DNA of 64,000 nt. Source: Bog-473 sp963742035. GTDB taxonomy: Bacteria > Actinomycetota > Acidimicrobiia > Acidimicrobiales > RAAP-2. Location: the NCBI GenBank assembly GCA_963742035.1, contig CAVUKH010000007.1:124001-188000 (forward strand), read 5' to 3'. The position numbers were made by a program, and so were the translations under genes. The notes under the pieces were generated by a model. It did not search any database. It was not told the origin of the DNA and saw nothing but the letters and a program-made list of their open reading frames with translations. Within the stretch, counting starts at the first letter, position 1, and every line of letters begins with the position of its first letter. Below, one piece after another: positions 34,859 to 43,825 of the stretch.

Positions 34859-35632
34859 ATGCTCAAGGTCATTGCCGTGGCGAACCAGAAGGGCGGCGTG
34901 GCCAAGACGACCACGGTGCAGTCGCTCGGCGTAGGCCTGGCGCAACAGGGTCGACGCGTCCTCGTGGTCGATCTCGATCCCCAGGCCTGTCTCACGTTTT
35001 CGCTCGGCTTCGATCCGGATGCGCTCGACTCGTCGCTTCACGATGTCCTCGTCCGCCGGGCCCGGCTGGCGGACGTCGTCAAGCCCGTGCCCGAGGTGCC
35101 GGGCCTGAGCCTCGTGCCGGCGACGATCGACCTGGCCGGCGCCGAGGTGCACCTGCTGAGCCGAACGGGTCGTGAGCACGTGTTGGCGCAGGCGCTGATC
35201 CCGGTGCTGGACGACTACCACGCTGTGCTGATCGATTGCCCGCCCTCCCTCGGGGTACTGACGATCAACGGGCTGACTGCGGCGGAAGCGGTCATCGTGC
35301 CGTTGCAGTGCGAGGCCCTCAGTCACCGCGGCGTGGGCCAACTGCTTGAGACGATTGAAGACGTCCGCCAGTTCGCCAACGAGAAGTTACGGGTGCTCGG
35401 AGTGATCCCGACGATGTTCGACGCTCGGACGACCCATTCCCGCCAGGTTCTCTCTGAAGTCGAGGATCGGTACGGGCTGCCCCTGTTCCAGCCCTCCGTG
35501 CCGAAGTCGGTTCGTTTCGCCGAAGCGCCGGGTCTCGGACAATCGGTCCTGCAACACGCGCCGATGTCGCCGGGCGCAGTGGCATACCGCACCCTCTCCT
35601 CGCGCGTGTACGACGCGATGCAGACCGCCTGA
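34859..35632 (+). CDS. ParA-family ATPase (orphan)
   Basis: This 257-residue deviant Walker A ATPase has ANQKGGVAKTTT at 8-19 with the signature lysine, VVDLDPQ (Walker A') and IDCPPSLG (Walker B). The LQCEALSHRGVGQLLETIE stretch is typical of ParA/Soj. ParA proteins position chromosomes, plasmids or large protein complexes by dimerising on DNA. It lacks an N-terminal helix-turn-helix and no parB is adjacent. Instead a small zinc-ribbon protein follows after 5 nt. It may serve an orphan cargo rather than chromosome segregation. Confidence 0.88.
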   Translation: MLKVIAVANQKGGVAKTTTVQSLGVGLAQQGRRVLVVDLDPQACLTFSLGFDPDALDSSLHDVLVRRARLADVVKPVPEVPGLSLVPATIDLAGAEVHLLSRTGREHVLAQALIPVLDDYHAVLIDCPPSLGVLTINGLTAAEAVIVPLQCEALSHRGVGQLLETIEDVRQFANEKLRVLGVIPTMFDARTTHSRQVLSEVEDRYGLPLFQPSVPKSVRFAEAPGLGQSVLQHAPMSPGAVAYRTLSSRVYDAMQTA

Positions 35633-35637
35633 GCGAC

Positions 35638-36024
35638 GTGGCCGCAGCGCGGGGCGACCGGGCGCCTGATCCCCTGGGCAAGCGGGCCCTGTTCGGGGTC
35701 CCCTCGACGGGTGAGTCCGGCTCTGAGGAGCCGGCTGCGGCGGGCGCAACAGTCGCGCTCCCCCTGGGCAAGCGAGCCCTGTTCTCGGGTGCCCGTCCCG
35801 AGCCCGACAACCTGGCGATGACGTCCGGCAATCCCCTCGACGACCGGGGTCGCTTCACCGTCGAGTGCAGGCGGTGCCGGCAGATCTCGCGGGTCGGGAT
35901 GCTCGACATGCTGATCTTCCAATTCCCGCTCGGGGTGTGGCTGCCCCGGCGGCGCTTCGACCACCGCATGATCTGTCCCGCCTGTCGGAAGCGGGCCTGG
36001 TGCAGCGTGACACTGCGACGCTAG
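35638..36024 (+). CDS. Small zinc-ribbon protein with two PLGKRALF motifs
   Basis: The 128-residue protein has an unstructured N-terminal half with two identical PLGKRALF octapeptides near residues 13-20 and 42-49. These are separated by an acidic and alanine-rich linker. A compact domain follows with CRRC and CPAC pairs (zinc ribbon) around a hydrophobic MLDMLIFQFPLGVWLP segment. The GTG at 35638 lies 5 nt after the parA-like stop, so the two form an operon. I do not know a named family. The repeated motif suggests a peptide contacting the ATPase. Confidence 0.7.
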   Translation: MAAARGDRAPDPLGKRALFGVPSTGESGSEEPAAAGATVALPLGKRALFSGARPEPDNLAMTSGNPLDDRGRFTVECRRCRQISRVGMLDMLIFQFPLGVWLPRRRFDHRMICPACRKRAWCSVTLRR

Positions 36025-36047
36025 CTGAAAATCCCACTTCTCCGTGG

Positions 36048-37736
36048 TCAGCTCGGCTCCGGGCCGAGCTGCGCCGGCTCCGTCAGTTCGTCCCCTGGTT
36101 GGATGGTGGGGAGTCGGCCCGTCAGGGCGAGGGCCAACAGAGCGATGAGGGCGAGCACGGCCAGCGCTGCCCGCAACCCGTTGATCCGGCTCTGCGCGTT
36201 TTCGTCCACCACGGCGGCCGCTGCCTCTGGCTGGACGCCCGCCTTCTTGAGGGTCGCGTCGAGGTCGGCGTCGCTCACGAAGGGGATGCCGGCGGAAAGT
36301 TCCACCTGGGCTCTTGACGACAGCTCCTTTGGGATGGCGGGGTTGGAGGCGACAGAACCGAGGAACGTCGTCGTGAGCACGGCGATGAGGATCGCGCCCG
36401 AGAGGGCAGTGCCGATGGACGCCCCGAGGTTGGTCACGGTGTTTTGGACGCCGCCGACCTCGCCGCTCTGGGAGTCGGGCACCGCAGAGACTGTGACGCT
36501 GCCGAGCTGCGAGGCCAGGGTGCCGATTCCGAGGCCGGCCAGGAGGAGCGGCCCGGTGACGATGTCGGCGCCTGCCCCCGAGTCCAGAGCGGCCAAGAGC
36601 ACGACGATGCCCAGGAGCAAGAGGCCGAACCCGACGCGGACGATCCGGCGTGGAGAGGTACGCGGGAAGAGCCGAGGCACCCCGACCGCGCTGGCCAGCA
36701 GTGTGATCGAGAGCGGGAGGAGCCGCACGCCCGTGGCCACGGCCGAGAGTCCGAGGGCCACCGACAGGAAGAGGGGGATCACGAAGAAGAGGCCGGCCTG
36801 CAGCGTGAACTGGAAGAAGAACGACGTCAGCCCGCCTTGCAGTTTGGGCACCTTGAGCATCTGCGGGTCGAGGAGAGCAGCCTGGCGGTGCCGCACCCTC
36901 CAGCTCTCCCAGAACGCGAACAGGGCGAGCACAGCGCCACCCCCGAGCAGTAACCAGACGACGGGGGACATCCCGAGCCACTGTGGGGCGTCAGGTTTGG
37001 GCTGCACGAAGCCCCAGGTCCCGGAGCGGATCACGCCGTAGACGATCATGCCCAGCCCGGCGGCGGAGAGCAGGGTGCCGACCGGATCGAGGCGGACACC
37101 GGGCACCGCCGGCGAGTCGGCCATCCGTCTCGTGAGAACGAGAATACCGATCACGAGGATGACTTCGCCGGCGAAGACCCAGCGCCAGCTGGCGTAGGTG
37201 GTGAACAGCCCACCGACGAGCGGTCCCACGGCCACCGCGATCGCCCCCGCCGAGGCGACGAGCCCGTAGGCCCGCGGTCGCTCGGAGCGGTCGAAGTTCG
37301 TCGCCACGAGCGCCACGACGGCGGGCATGATCAACGCGGCCCCGAGCCCCTCCAGCACCGACCAGCCGAGAATGAGGACCGGAAGTGACTTGGCCAGCGC
37401 GGTAGTGCCCGACCCGCACCCGTAGACGACGCAGCCGATCATGAAGGCCCGCTTGCGCCCGATGATCTGCCCGATTTTGCCGCCTGTGATCATGAACGCC
37501 GCCATGACGAGCGTGTAGAGGGTGATGGCGAACTGGATCCCCGTGACCGTCGTCCCCACGTCCTTGGCCACGGTGGCGATGGCGACGTTCATGACGGAGG
37601 TATCCAGGGTCATGAGAAACTGCGCCGCCGCCAATGTGAGGAGGACGATCTGCCCGCCGGAAGGGGGCCGCACAACGCCCTGGGCGGCCTCGGTCACGCC
37701 GCATTGTGGCCCACGGGGACGCCCTATCCGAGTCAT
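36048..37736 (-). CDS. MFS transporter, DHA2 family
   Basis: This 562-residue protein has about 14 transmembrane segments. LMTLDTSVMNVAIATVAKDVG is the usual opening. GKIGQIIGRKRAFMIG matches motif A and SAGAIAVAVGPLVGGLFTTYASWRWVF matches motif C. A long loop of about 50 residues before the last segment is extracytoplasmic. It is probably a proton-coupled exporter. The ATG at 37736 begins just 20 nt after the tRNA-Pro 3' end; GTG 37697 is an alternative. Confidence 0.85.
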   Translation of the reverse strand: MTRIGRPRGPQCGVTEAAQGVVRPPSGGQIVLLTLAAAQFLMTLDTSVMNVAIATVAKDVGTTVTGIQFAITLYTLVMAAFMITGGKIGQIIGRKRAFMIGCVVYGCGSGTTALAKSLPVLILGWSVLEGLGAALIMPAVVALVATNFDRSERPRAYGLVASAGAIAVAVGPLVGGLFTTYASWRWVFAGEVILVIGILVLTRRMADSPAVPGVRLDPVGTLLSAAGLGMIVYGVIRSGTWGFVQPKPDAPQWLGMSPVVWLLLGGGAVLALFAFWESWRVRHRQAALLDPQMLKVPKLQGGLTSFFFQFTLQAGLFFVIPLFLSVALGLSAVATGVRLLPLSITLLASAVGVPRLFPRTSPRRIVRVGFGLLLLGIVVLLAALDSGAGADIVTGPLLLAGLGIGTLASQLGSVTVSAVPDSQSGEVGGVQNTVTNLGASIGTALSGAILIAVLTTTFLGSVASNPAIPKELSSRAQVELSAGIPFVSDADLDATLKKAGVQPEAAAAVVDENAQSRINGLRAALAVLALIALLALALTGRLPTIQPGDELTEPAQLGPEPS

Positions 37737-37755
37737 TCCGAAACCGGCTCTCTCG

Positions 37756-37829
37756 TCGGGATGCGGGGATTTGAACCCCGGACCTCCTGCTCCCAAAGCA
37801 GGCGCGCTGCCAAGCTGCGCCACATCCCG
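37756..37829 (-). tRNA. tRNA-Pro (TGG anticodon)
   Basis: On the minus strand CGGGATG pairs with CATCCCG. The anticodon stem CCTGC/GCAGG encloses TTTGGGA with TGG, and the T-arm has GGTTCAAATCC. CCA is not encoded. The length is 74 nt. It precedes the exporter gene on the same strand. Confidence 0.95.
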
Positions 37830-37987
37830 TTGATTCCAGCGTGCATGCTAGCCCCGTGACCTGCGGGTTCCGGGCGTCGTCCGGGGTCCTCGACGTCGGG
37901 AGTCGCCGCGGGGTGCACCAAGCCCTCAGCGCCGAACTGGCGTCGTCCGGCCGTTCCGATCTCTCGCGCCGTCAACCCGCCGGAGCT

Positions 37988-38015
37988 TTGAACCTCTGGC
38001 ACGGGACTTTAGGAT
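37988..38015 (+). promoter_or_regulatory. Predicted promoter of the Rrf2 regulator
   Basis: TTGAAC (37988-37993) and TAGGAT (38010-38015) are 16 nt apart, and the ATG is 10 nt after the -10 box. A near-leaderless transcript is expected. Confidence 0.5.
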
Positions 38016-38025
38016 GGTTCGTTGC

Positions 38026-38547
38026 ATGAAACTCGTCCCGACGAACCGCACGGACTACGGGCTTCGAGCGCTCATCTATCTGGCAAACGCCGGAAACCAG
38101 TGGACCAAAGCCGCGGAGATCGGCAGCGTCATGGTCATCCCGGTCGGGTTCCTGCAGATCGTCCTTCAAGATCTCCAGCGCTCCAGGCTGGTCACGTCGC
38201 GGTCAGGCCCGCGGGGAGGGTACGCGCTCGGACGGTCGCCCGAATCAATCACCGTCTGCGAAGTTGTCGAATCCCTCGAAGGACCGCTCGACGCCGGTGA
38301 ATGTGCACTGCGTGGGGGACCGTGCCATTGGGACGACGTCTGCGCACTCCACAGGGTGTGGTCCTCAGCACGCGAAGCTCTGCGGGAACGACTGCAATCG
38401 GCAACCCTCGCCGAAGTGGCAGCCGAGGACAAAGCGCTGGCAGAGCGAACGGCTTCCGTCCCAGCGGATTCTCACCGCCTGAAGGTGCGGACCACCTCCG
38501 AGCATCGATCGATGCCGCGAACCCCCGGGGTTCCCGACGTCACGTGA
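38026..38547 (+). CDS. Rrf2-family transcription regulator
   Basis: This 173-residue protein has the Rrf2 winged helix: TDYGLRALIYLA, IPVGFLQIVLQDLQRSRLVTSRSGPRGGYAL. The cysteine cluster Cys93-x6-Cys100-x5-Cys106 (CALRGGPCHWDDVC) binds an iron-sulfur cluster in relatives such as NsrR, IscR and RsrR. It should sense nitric oxide, oxidants or cluster status. The ATG at 38026 is chosen. Its 3' end overlaps the convergent cysteine-rich gene by 8 nt, and a palindrome at 39076-39100 may be its operator. Confidence 0.88.
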   Translation: MKLVPTNRTDYGLRALIYLANAGNQWTKAAEIGSVMVIPVGFLQIVLQDLQRSRLVTSRSGPRGGYALGRSPESITVCEVVESLEGPLDAGECALRGGPCHWDDVCALHRVWSSAREALRERLQSATLAEVAAEDKALAERTASVPADSHRLKVRTTSEHRSMPRTPGVPDVT

Positions 38548-38995
38548 CCTGGGCGACGTCCTCGACGATCTGCCTCGTCAGTGGGCCTTCGACGACCGTG
38601 GACTGCGGAAGGCGCCCGCGGAGGGACTCTGCTTGCCGCCACCCGGCTACCACGGCGACGTGCGTGTCGTCGTCGACGGCGTCGTCGACGGCTTGAGCCA
38701 CTGCAGCACGGCATGCATTCCTTGTCCCGAGGTTGTTGATGACGAAATCCGCCTTTTCGACAAGATCGCAGTGACCGTTCTCGACCAGCGCACAGCGGGA
38801 GCCATGGCTATCACCGGGCCCGGGGCACCACATGGTGTCGATGTCGAGTTTGTCGAGAACTCGCGAGACGGCGACGGCCTCCGCTCCATCGTCGCCCTCG
38901 AAGAGAGCGGTGCGGCGCACCGAAGCGCCCGAAGAGTGCTGGTGTGGCCAATTGGCCGCCTCGTCATGGCCGAGAATCCGCTTGCTTCCGTACAT
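38540..38995 (-). CDS. Cysteine-containing protein of unknown function
   Basis: This 151-residue protein begins YGSKRILGHDEAANWPHQHS. An alpha/beta region follows (VRRTALFEGDDGAEAVAVSRVL...DFVINNLG). Cysteines are at 57, 68, 76 and 95 in the pattern WCPGPG, SRCALVENGHC and NAC. I do not recognise the family; the fold could be receiver-like or Rossmann-like. The ATG at 38995 has an excellent GAAGGAGG site, so it should be well translated. It is convergent with the Rrf2 regulator, and the palindrome 80 nt upstream suggests Rrf2 control. Confidence 0.72.
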   Translation of the reverse strand: MYGSKRILGHDEAANWPHQHSSGASVRRTALFEGDDGAEAVAVSRVLDKLDIDTMWCPGPGDSHGSRCALVENGHCDLVEKADFVINNLGTRNACRAAVAQAVDDAVDDDTHVAVVAGWRQAESLRGRLPQSTVVEGPLTRQIVEDVAQVT

Positions 38996-39075
38996 GGTGA
39001 CCTCCTTCAGGCCGGTCGGGTCAAGCACTCGCCTTGCGGAAGACCCGTCCCGATCTCCACCTCCGGGTCCTCTTA

Positions 39076-39100
39076 ATTCTCAAGTAGAGAACTTGAGAAT
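39076..39100. promoter_or_regulatory. 25-bp palindrome, probable Rrf2 operator
   Basis: ATTCTCAAG (39076-39084) and CTTGAGAAT (39092-39100) are perfect 9-bp inverted repeats around 7 nt. They lie 81-105 nt before the minus-strand ATG at 38995, where a promoter is expected. Dyads of 23-25 bp are usual for Rrf2 dimers. Confidence 0.6.
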
Positions 39101-39809
39101 ATCCCGGGTGAAATGGGTTGCATAGGGACCAACGTCCCGACCTTGGGTTCGGGCGCCACGGCAGTGGGCGAGCCTCGGACGATGAGCGATATCGAGTACC
39201 GGGTCGTTTCCCGTCCCTTCTCCAGGGCGTCGGGGATGGGCGGAGTGGTCGATTCGCAAGCAGGAGCGCGGCCCGAGCTCCGCCCTATCCGCTCTGCGAA
39301 TCCAACGAGCTCCGCATGCTCGCGTCCCGTCAAGGTCATTTGGACCGATCCCCCAGCTTGCGTTGGCGCGTGTCACGCTCGTTTGCTTCTCCGGTCGAGT
39401 TTCGGAGTTCCGCAGAGCCGTGCATGTGGACCTCGCCGAATCAGCCCCCGCGTGCTCGGCCGTGTCCGCTCTCCTGGACTGGTTTGTCGGCCGCCGGAGT
39501 CGAGGGTCGTCGAGAGCCGATTGGCGGTCGAGGCCTTTCGAGGCTGTCATCCATTCGATTTGGGTCCGGGTCTCGCGCCGACCCGTCACCCCGGCGCGCC
39601 AGTGCGACGCTGCCGAATGTGGTTGCCCAACAGGAACCCGAGAAGGACCAGTGCGACGACGAGGCCTCTGGAAAGTGCCTTCCTGCCGCTTCGACTCGAC
39701 TCCACTTCCCCATTGTGGCCCCCGTTGGTGCATCCAGTCGACCGTCGTCGTCCTGAGCCGCACCTACCGTGGCGCCCGGTCGCTGCTCCGTGCGTAGCCG
39801 ATGACCGAT
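39101..39809. other. Region without a confident gene
   Basis: About 700 nt between the Rrf2 operator and the SulP gene end contain several GC-rich open frames on both strands with no recognisable similarity. The only plausible candidate is a 39-codon minus-strand membrane peptide (listed separately). I see no tRNA or terminator. Confidence 0.4.
39586..39705 (-). CDS. Possible 39-residue single-span membrane peptide
   Basis: From GTG 39705 the frame encodes a basic start (SSRSGRKALSRG), a hydrophobic helix LVVALVLLGFLLGN and a basic tail (HIRQRRTG). This composition suits a small membrane protein. The ribosome site GGGGAA abuts the GTG, which is poor spacing, so the call is weak. Confidence 0.3.
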   Translation of the reverse strand: MESSRSGRKALSRGLVVALVLLGFLLGNHIRQRRTGAPG

Positions 39810-41495
39810 TCACCCCTCCTTGACGGCAGCGATGGCAGCCTCGAGGGTCGGGTAGAAGCGGTCACGATCGAGTGTCTCGAAGAGTCCGTAACGACGAACG
39901 AGGTCTTGGAGGCGGGCGCGCATCTCCGCGAAGGCCATGTGGACACCCGCGGCGTTCAGCTCGCGGTCGAGTTGCTCGAGCATTCTCGCCGCCGACACGT
40001 CGACGTCGGTCATCGCCTCGCATTGGACGACGACCCAGTTGGCGCTGCGTTCACCGATGACCTGGCGGATCTGGTTGCGGAAAGCTGAGCAGTTCGCGAA
40101 GAACAGGGGAGCCTCCCATCGGTAGACCACGATTCCCGGCAGTTCCCGCGCGTCGGGGTATCGGCCGACGTTGTGCCAGCCCTCCACATCCCTGACCTGG
40201 CCGAGGACGGCGCCGTGGGGTTGCCAGCTGCGGCGGAAGAACAAGAGCACCGCGAGCACAATGGCAATGACGATGCCCGGCAGGACGCCGAAGACGATCA
40301 CTCCCAGGCTGGCGACCAGCGAAAGGATCAGCGCGCTCTTTCGCACCCGGTAGTAGCGGACCAGAGCCCCGAGATCGAGCAGCGAGAGCGCGGCGGCGAT
40401 GAGGACGGCGGCCAGGGCCGATTGCGGCAGGTCGGCCAGCAGGGAGTTGAAGAACAACAGCAGTGCGACGACGATGCCGGCACCGACCAACGAGGCCAAT
40501 TGCGATTTGGCTCCGGCCTGCTCGACGACCGCGGTGCGCGAACCGCTGGTCGAGACTGCGAAACCCTGAAGGAGCCCGGCCGCGAGGTTGGCCGCTCCGA
40601 TCCCGATCATCTCCTGGTTCGGGTCCACCTCTTCGCCTCGGCGGGCGCCGAAGCTCGAAGAGGTGGCGATCGTGTCCGCCAGCGAGACCAGCGTGATGCC
40701 CACCGCCGCCACCGCCAGAGGCCCGACGTCTGCCCACTTCGTCCAGGGGATCGCCGGCGTCGGCACCCCACGGGGAAGCGTCCCGACGGTGGCGACGCCG
40801 TGTGCGTGAAGGTCGAAGATGGCGGAGACGACGGTGGCCACCACAATGCCGACGAGGACCGCGGGGACGACTTTGGTGAATCGAGACAGCACCAACAGGA
40901 TGGCGAGCACCCCAAGCCCCACCACCAGCGCCGCACCGACCGTGCCATTGAGTCCCAGTGCGAAGGCCTTGAGCTCGGGACCGAAGCCCTCGGCATCGGT
41001 CGAGAACCCGAAGAGCTTGGGCAACTGGCCCACAATGATGATGAGGGCGAGGCCGTTCATGTAACCGACCTGGACTTCACTCGAGAGCAGATCGGCGACG
41101 AAGCCGAGCTTCCCGATCCCCAGACCGATCTCAATGACGGCAACGATGATCGCGAGCATCCCGGCCAGAGCGATCGCGCGATGGACATCTCCTCCTGACG
41201 CCAACAAGGGCAGGAGCGCGGCGAAGATCAGGGGCGAGATGGATGAATCCGGGCCGAGGACGAGGATCTTGGACGGACCGAAGACCGCGTAGCCGACGAG
41301 GCACCCGATGGACGTGTACAAGCCGGTCACAGGTGGGAGCCCGGCCAGCTCCGCGTAGGCCAATCCCTGCGGCACCAAAATGGCGGCGAGCACCACGCCT
41401 GCGACGACGTCGGACCGCGCCCACTGCCGGTCGTAGGTTCGAACGGCCCTCAACCCCGGCACCCATCTGGCTATCCCCGAAGGGTCTTCACCCAC
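39810..41495 (-). CDS. SulP family anion transporter with STAS domain
   Basis: This 561-residue protein has the SulP opening ARSDVVAGVVLAAILVPQGLAYAELAGLPPVTGLYTS. About 12-14 transmembrane helices follow, with TSSSFGARRGEEVDPNQEMIGIGAAN. A C-terminal STAS domain (about residues 440-555, GIVVYRWEAPLFFANCSAFRNQI) follows them. SulP proteins carry sulfate, bicarbonate or other anions. The GTG at 41495 is the start. A gamma-carbonic-anhydrase-like gene at 46070 makes bicarbonate conceivable, but that link is loose. Confidence 0.9.
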   Translation of the reverse strand: MGEDPSGIARWVPGLRAVRTYDRQWARSDVVAGVVLAAILVPQGLAYAELAGLPPVTGLYTSIGCLVGYAVFGPSKILVLGPDSSISPLIFAALLPLLASGGDVHRAIALAGMLAIIVAVIEIGLGIGKLGFVADLLSSEVQVGYMNGLALIIIVGQLPKLFGFSTDAEGFGPELKAFALGLNGTVGAALVVGLGVLAILLVLSRFTKVVPAVLVGIVVATVVSAIFDLHAHGVATVGTLPRGVPTPAIPWTKWADVGPLAVAAVGITLVSLADTIATSSSFGARRGEEVDPNQEMIGIGAANLAAGLLQGFAVSTSGSRTAVVEQAGAKSQLASLVGAGIVVALLLFFNSLLADLPQSALAAVLIAAALSLLDLGALVRYYRVRKSALILSLVASLGVIVFGVLPGIVIAIVLAVLLFFRRSWQPHGAVLGQVRDVEGWHNVGRYPDARELPGIVVYRWEAPLFFANCSAFRNQIRQVIGERSANWVVVQCEAMTDVDVSAARMLEQLDRELNAAGVHMAFAEMRARLQDLVRRYGLFETLDRDRFYPTLEAAIAAVKEG

Positions 41496-41672
41496 CCCGC
41501 CCCCGATCCAGTGCGAGCTTCGAACACGTTGCGACCTTCACCCTGAACCTACAATGCCAGCGACGGGAGGACGAGGCGATGGTGCACCGTTGTGCGGAGA
41601 GCCGAGCTGGGTCGCAAGGTCGATCGTCCAGTGACGTGACGGCCCGGAGATCTCGAGCTGTTCACCAGGTCC

Positions 41673-43046
41673 GTGCCGAGGCTGGCCGTGCCTGAGCCGA
41701 CGCGCAACCGCAACATCGGCCAGCGAGCCCTCGCCACAGTCTCTCTGCTCGCCGTCCTTCTTCTCGCCATCGCACTGATCGGATTCCTGGTGCGCAACGG
41801 CGCATATGTGATCGTCGGAGCGTTCGGCTTCGTGCTGGGCGTCGCCGGAGGATGGTGGGCGATCACTGAGAGGGCACCGCGCCGTGGGGTTGGCATGATC
41901 GGGATGGTCGTCGGCGCGGTAGCGCTGATCACCGCCCTTCTCGGAGCGGGAGGTGAAGATTGGGAATCCTTCGTCCGAGCATTGATCTGTCTCGCCTTGC
42001 TGGCCATAGCCATCCTGGCCGCACGGGCAGCCTTCGCTGCGAATATCAGGGGTACCGCAAGAACCCGGATGCACCATGTGACCCGCCCCAACCACCCGGT
42101 CCTGCTGTGCAACCCGTGGTCGGGCGGTGGCAAGGTCGAGAAGTTCGGATTGGTGGAATTGGCCCGCTCGCTCGGAGTCGAGACCGTGATGCTCGACCAC
42201 GGGCTCGACCTCGGAGAGCTCGCCCGGGACGCCATCGCCCGGGGCGCCGACTGTCTCGGGATGGCCGGTGGGGATGGCTCACAGGCACTTGTCGCGTCCC
42301 TGGCGGTGGAGCACGATCTTCCCTTTGTGTGCGTCTCTGCAGGGACGCGGAACCACTTCGCTCTCGACCTCGGGCTGGACCGCCGCGATCCTCGCCAGAG
42401 CGTGTATGCCTTCCGGGATGCTCTCGAACGCCGGGTCGACTATGCGACGGTCAACGGCCGGTTTTTCGTCAACAACGTCTCGTTGGGTGTCTACGCCACC
42501 ATCGTCCAGCAGGAGGGCTACCGGGAGGCCAAGGCGGCGACGACGAGGCAGTTGCTCCCTGAGTTGCTGGGGGAGACCCAACAACCCTTCGATCTCCAGT
42601 TCGTGACGCCCGATGGAACCGAGGTCGACGGGTCCTTCCTCGTTATGGTGTCGAACAACCCCTACGTCCTTGCCGCGTCGCCCAGCACCTCGCAGCGCCT
42701 CAGACTCGACACGGGGCGACTCGGCGTGTTCGCCGTCGCTGCTGCGACCGGCATGCAGGCGGCCGAGGTCGTCACGCTCGCCCTGGCCGGCCAGGGGTCG
42801 CGTAGCGGGCATGCCTTCGAGTTCAGCTGCGAGCACTTCGAGATCAGATCCCGATCGGGCAAGGCTTTTGCCGGCATCGACGGCGAAGCCCTCGAGCTGG
42901 ACACGCCGATGTCGTTCCGCATCCACCCACAGGGCCTGCGCATGCTTGTTCCAGAGGCCAACGACGAGATCGCGCTGAAGCGTCAGTCCCGTCGTGTGCG
43001 TCTGCACGATCTCGTCCTCCTGGCGAGGGGCGCGCAGCCCGGCTGA
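41673..43046 (+). CDS. Diacylglycerol kinase-like protein with membrane N-terminus
   Basis: This 457-residue protein has three or four N-terminal transmembrane helices (about residues 18-125). A DAGK catalytic domain then begins at PVLLCNPWSGGGKVEKFG, has the GGDGS motif at 199-203, and the lipid-kinase SAGTRNHFALDLGLD. It likely phosphorylates diacylglycerol or a related lipid with ATP at the inner membrane face. GTG 41673 or GTG 41688 may be the start. It is divergent from the SulP gene and convergent with PPK2, with 2 nt between stops. Confidence 0.85.
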   Translation: MPRLAVPEPTRNRNIGQRALATVSLLAVLLLAIALIGFLVRNGAYVIVGAFGFVLGVAGGWWAITERAPRRGVGMIGMVVGAVALITALLGAGGEDWESFVRALICLALLAIAILAARAAFAANIRGTARTRMHHVTRPNHPVLLCNPWSGGGKVEKFGLVELARSLGVETVMLDHGLDLGELARDAIARGADCLGMAGGDGSQALVASLAVEHDLPFVCVSAGTRNHFALDLGLDRRDPRQSVYAFRDALERRVDYATVNGRFFVNNVSLGVYATIVQQEGYREAKAATTRQLLPELLGETQQPFDLQFVTPDGTEVDGSFLVMVSNNPYVLAASPSTSQRLRLDTGRLGVFAVAAATGMQAAEVVTLALAGQGSRSGHAFEFSCEHFEIRSRSGKAFAGIDGEALELDTPMSFRIHPQGLRMLVPEANDEIALKRQSRRVRLHDLVLLARGAQPG

Positions 43047-43048
43047 GC

Positions 43049-43825
43049 TCAGAACCGCATCGGCACCTCGTGCCGATGGACCTCAGGGTCTCGGTAGTCA
43101 CCTCTCTTCTGGCGCGCCGGTAGGACGACGTGTGCCTCCTTCTCACGTTCGTAGGGAACCTTCTCGAGGATATGGCTGATGACGTTGAGGCGAGCTCGGC
43201 GCTTGTCGTCCGAGTTGGCCACGTACCAAGGCGCTGTCTCGGTATCGGTGGCGACGAACATGGCGTCGCGCGCCCTGGAATAGTCGTACCAGCGGCCGTA
43301 GGACTCGAGGTCCATGGTGGAGAGCTTCCACGTCTTGCGGCCGTCGTCGATGCGGGCCGTCAGACGGCGCGTCTGTTCCTCCTCGCTGACCTCGAGCCAG
43401 TACTTGAGCAGGATCACGCCGGAGTCGACGATGGCCTGCTCGACGAGAGGGACGAGCTGGAGGAACCGAGTCGACTCCTCTTGGGTGCAAAACCCCATGA
43501 CGGGCTCGACCCCGGCCCGGTTGTACCAGCTCCGATCGAAAATCACGACCTCACCTCCGGCAGGAAGGTGGGGCACGTAGCGCTGGAGGTACATCTGCGA
43601 GCGTTCACGCTCGTTCGGGGCGGGCAGAGCCACGACCCGGAAGACCCGGGGGCTGACTCGTTCGGTGAGCCGTTTGATCACGCCTCCCTTGCCTGCGGTG
43701 TCCCGGCCCTCGAACACGATGCACACCTTGGCGTGCTCGGCGATGATCCAGCGTTGCATCTGTACGAGTTCGACCTGCAGGCGCCGGAGCTCTCCTTCGT
43801 ATTCCTTGCGTGGCATCTTGGTCAC
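43049..43825 (-). CDS. ppk2: Polyphosphate kinase 2
   Basis: This 258-residue PPK2 has the Walker A FEGRDTAGKGG (39-49), the Walker B FDRSWYNRAGVE with Asp97 and the lid-region arginines (LTARIDDGRKTWKLS). It uses polyphosphate to make NTPs from NDPs, or the reverse. The GTG at 43825 has GGAGAG upstream; an in-frame GTG at 43897 would add 24 residues without similarity. Enzymes of this short class favour polyphosphate-driven GDP or ADP phosphorylation. In this block it fits an energy or starvation role. Confidence 0.92.
   Translation of the reverse strand: MTKMPRKEYEGELRRLQVELVQMQRWIIAEHAKVCIVFEGRDTAGKGGVIKRLTERVSPRVFRVVALPAPNERERSQMYLQRYVPHLPAGGEVVIFDRSWYNRAGVEPVMGFCTQEESTRFLQLVPLVEQAIVDSGVILLKYWLEVSEEEQTRRLTARIDDGRKTWKLSTMDLESYGRWYDYSRARDAMFVATDTETAPWYVANSDDKRRARLNVISHILEKVPYEREKEAHVVLPARQKRGDYRDPEVHRHEVPMRF

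Noticed and set aside
39113..39823. 236-codon plus-strand open frame after the Rrf2 operator
   Set aside because: No similarity, biased composition, no ribosome site, and it runs antisense into the SulP gene.
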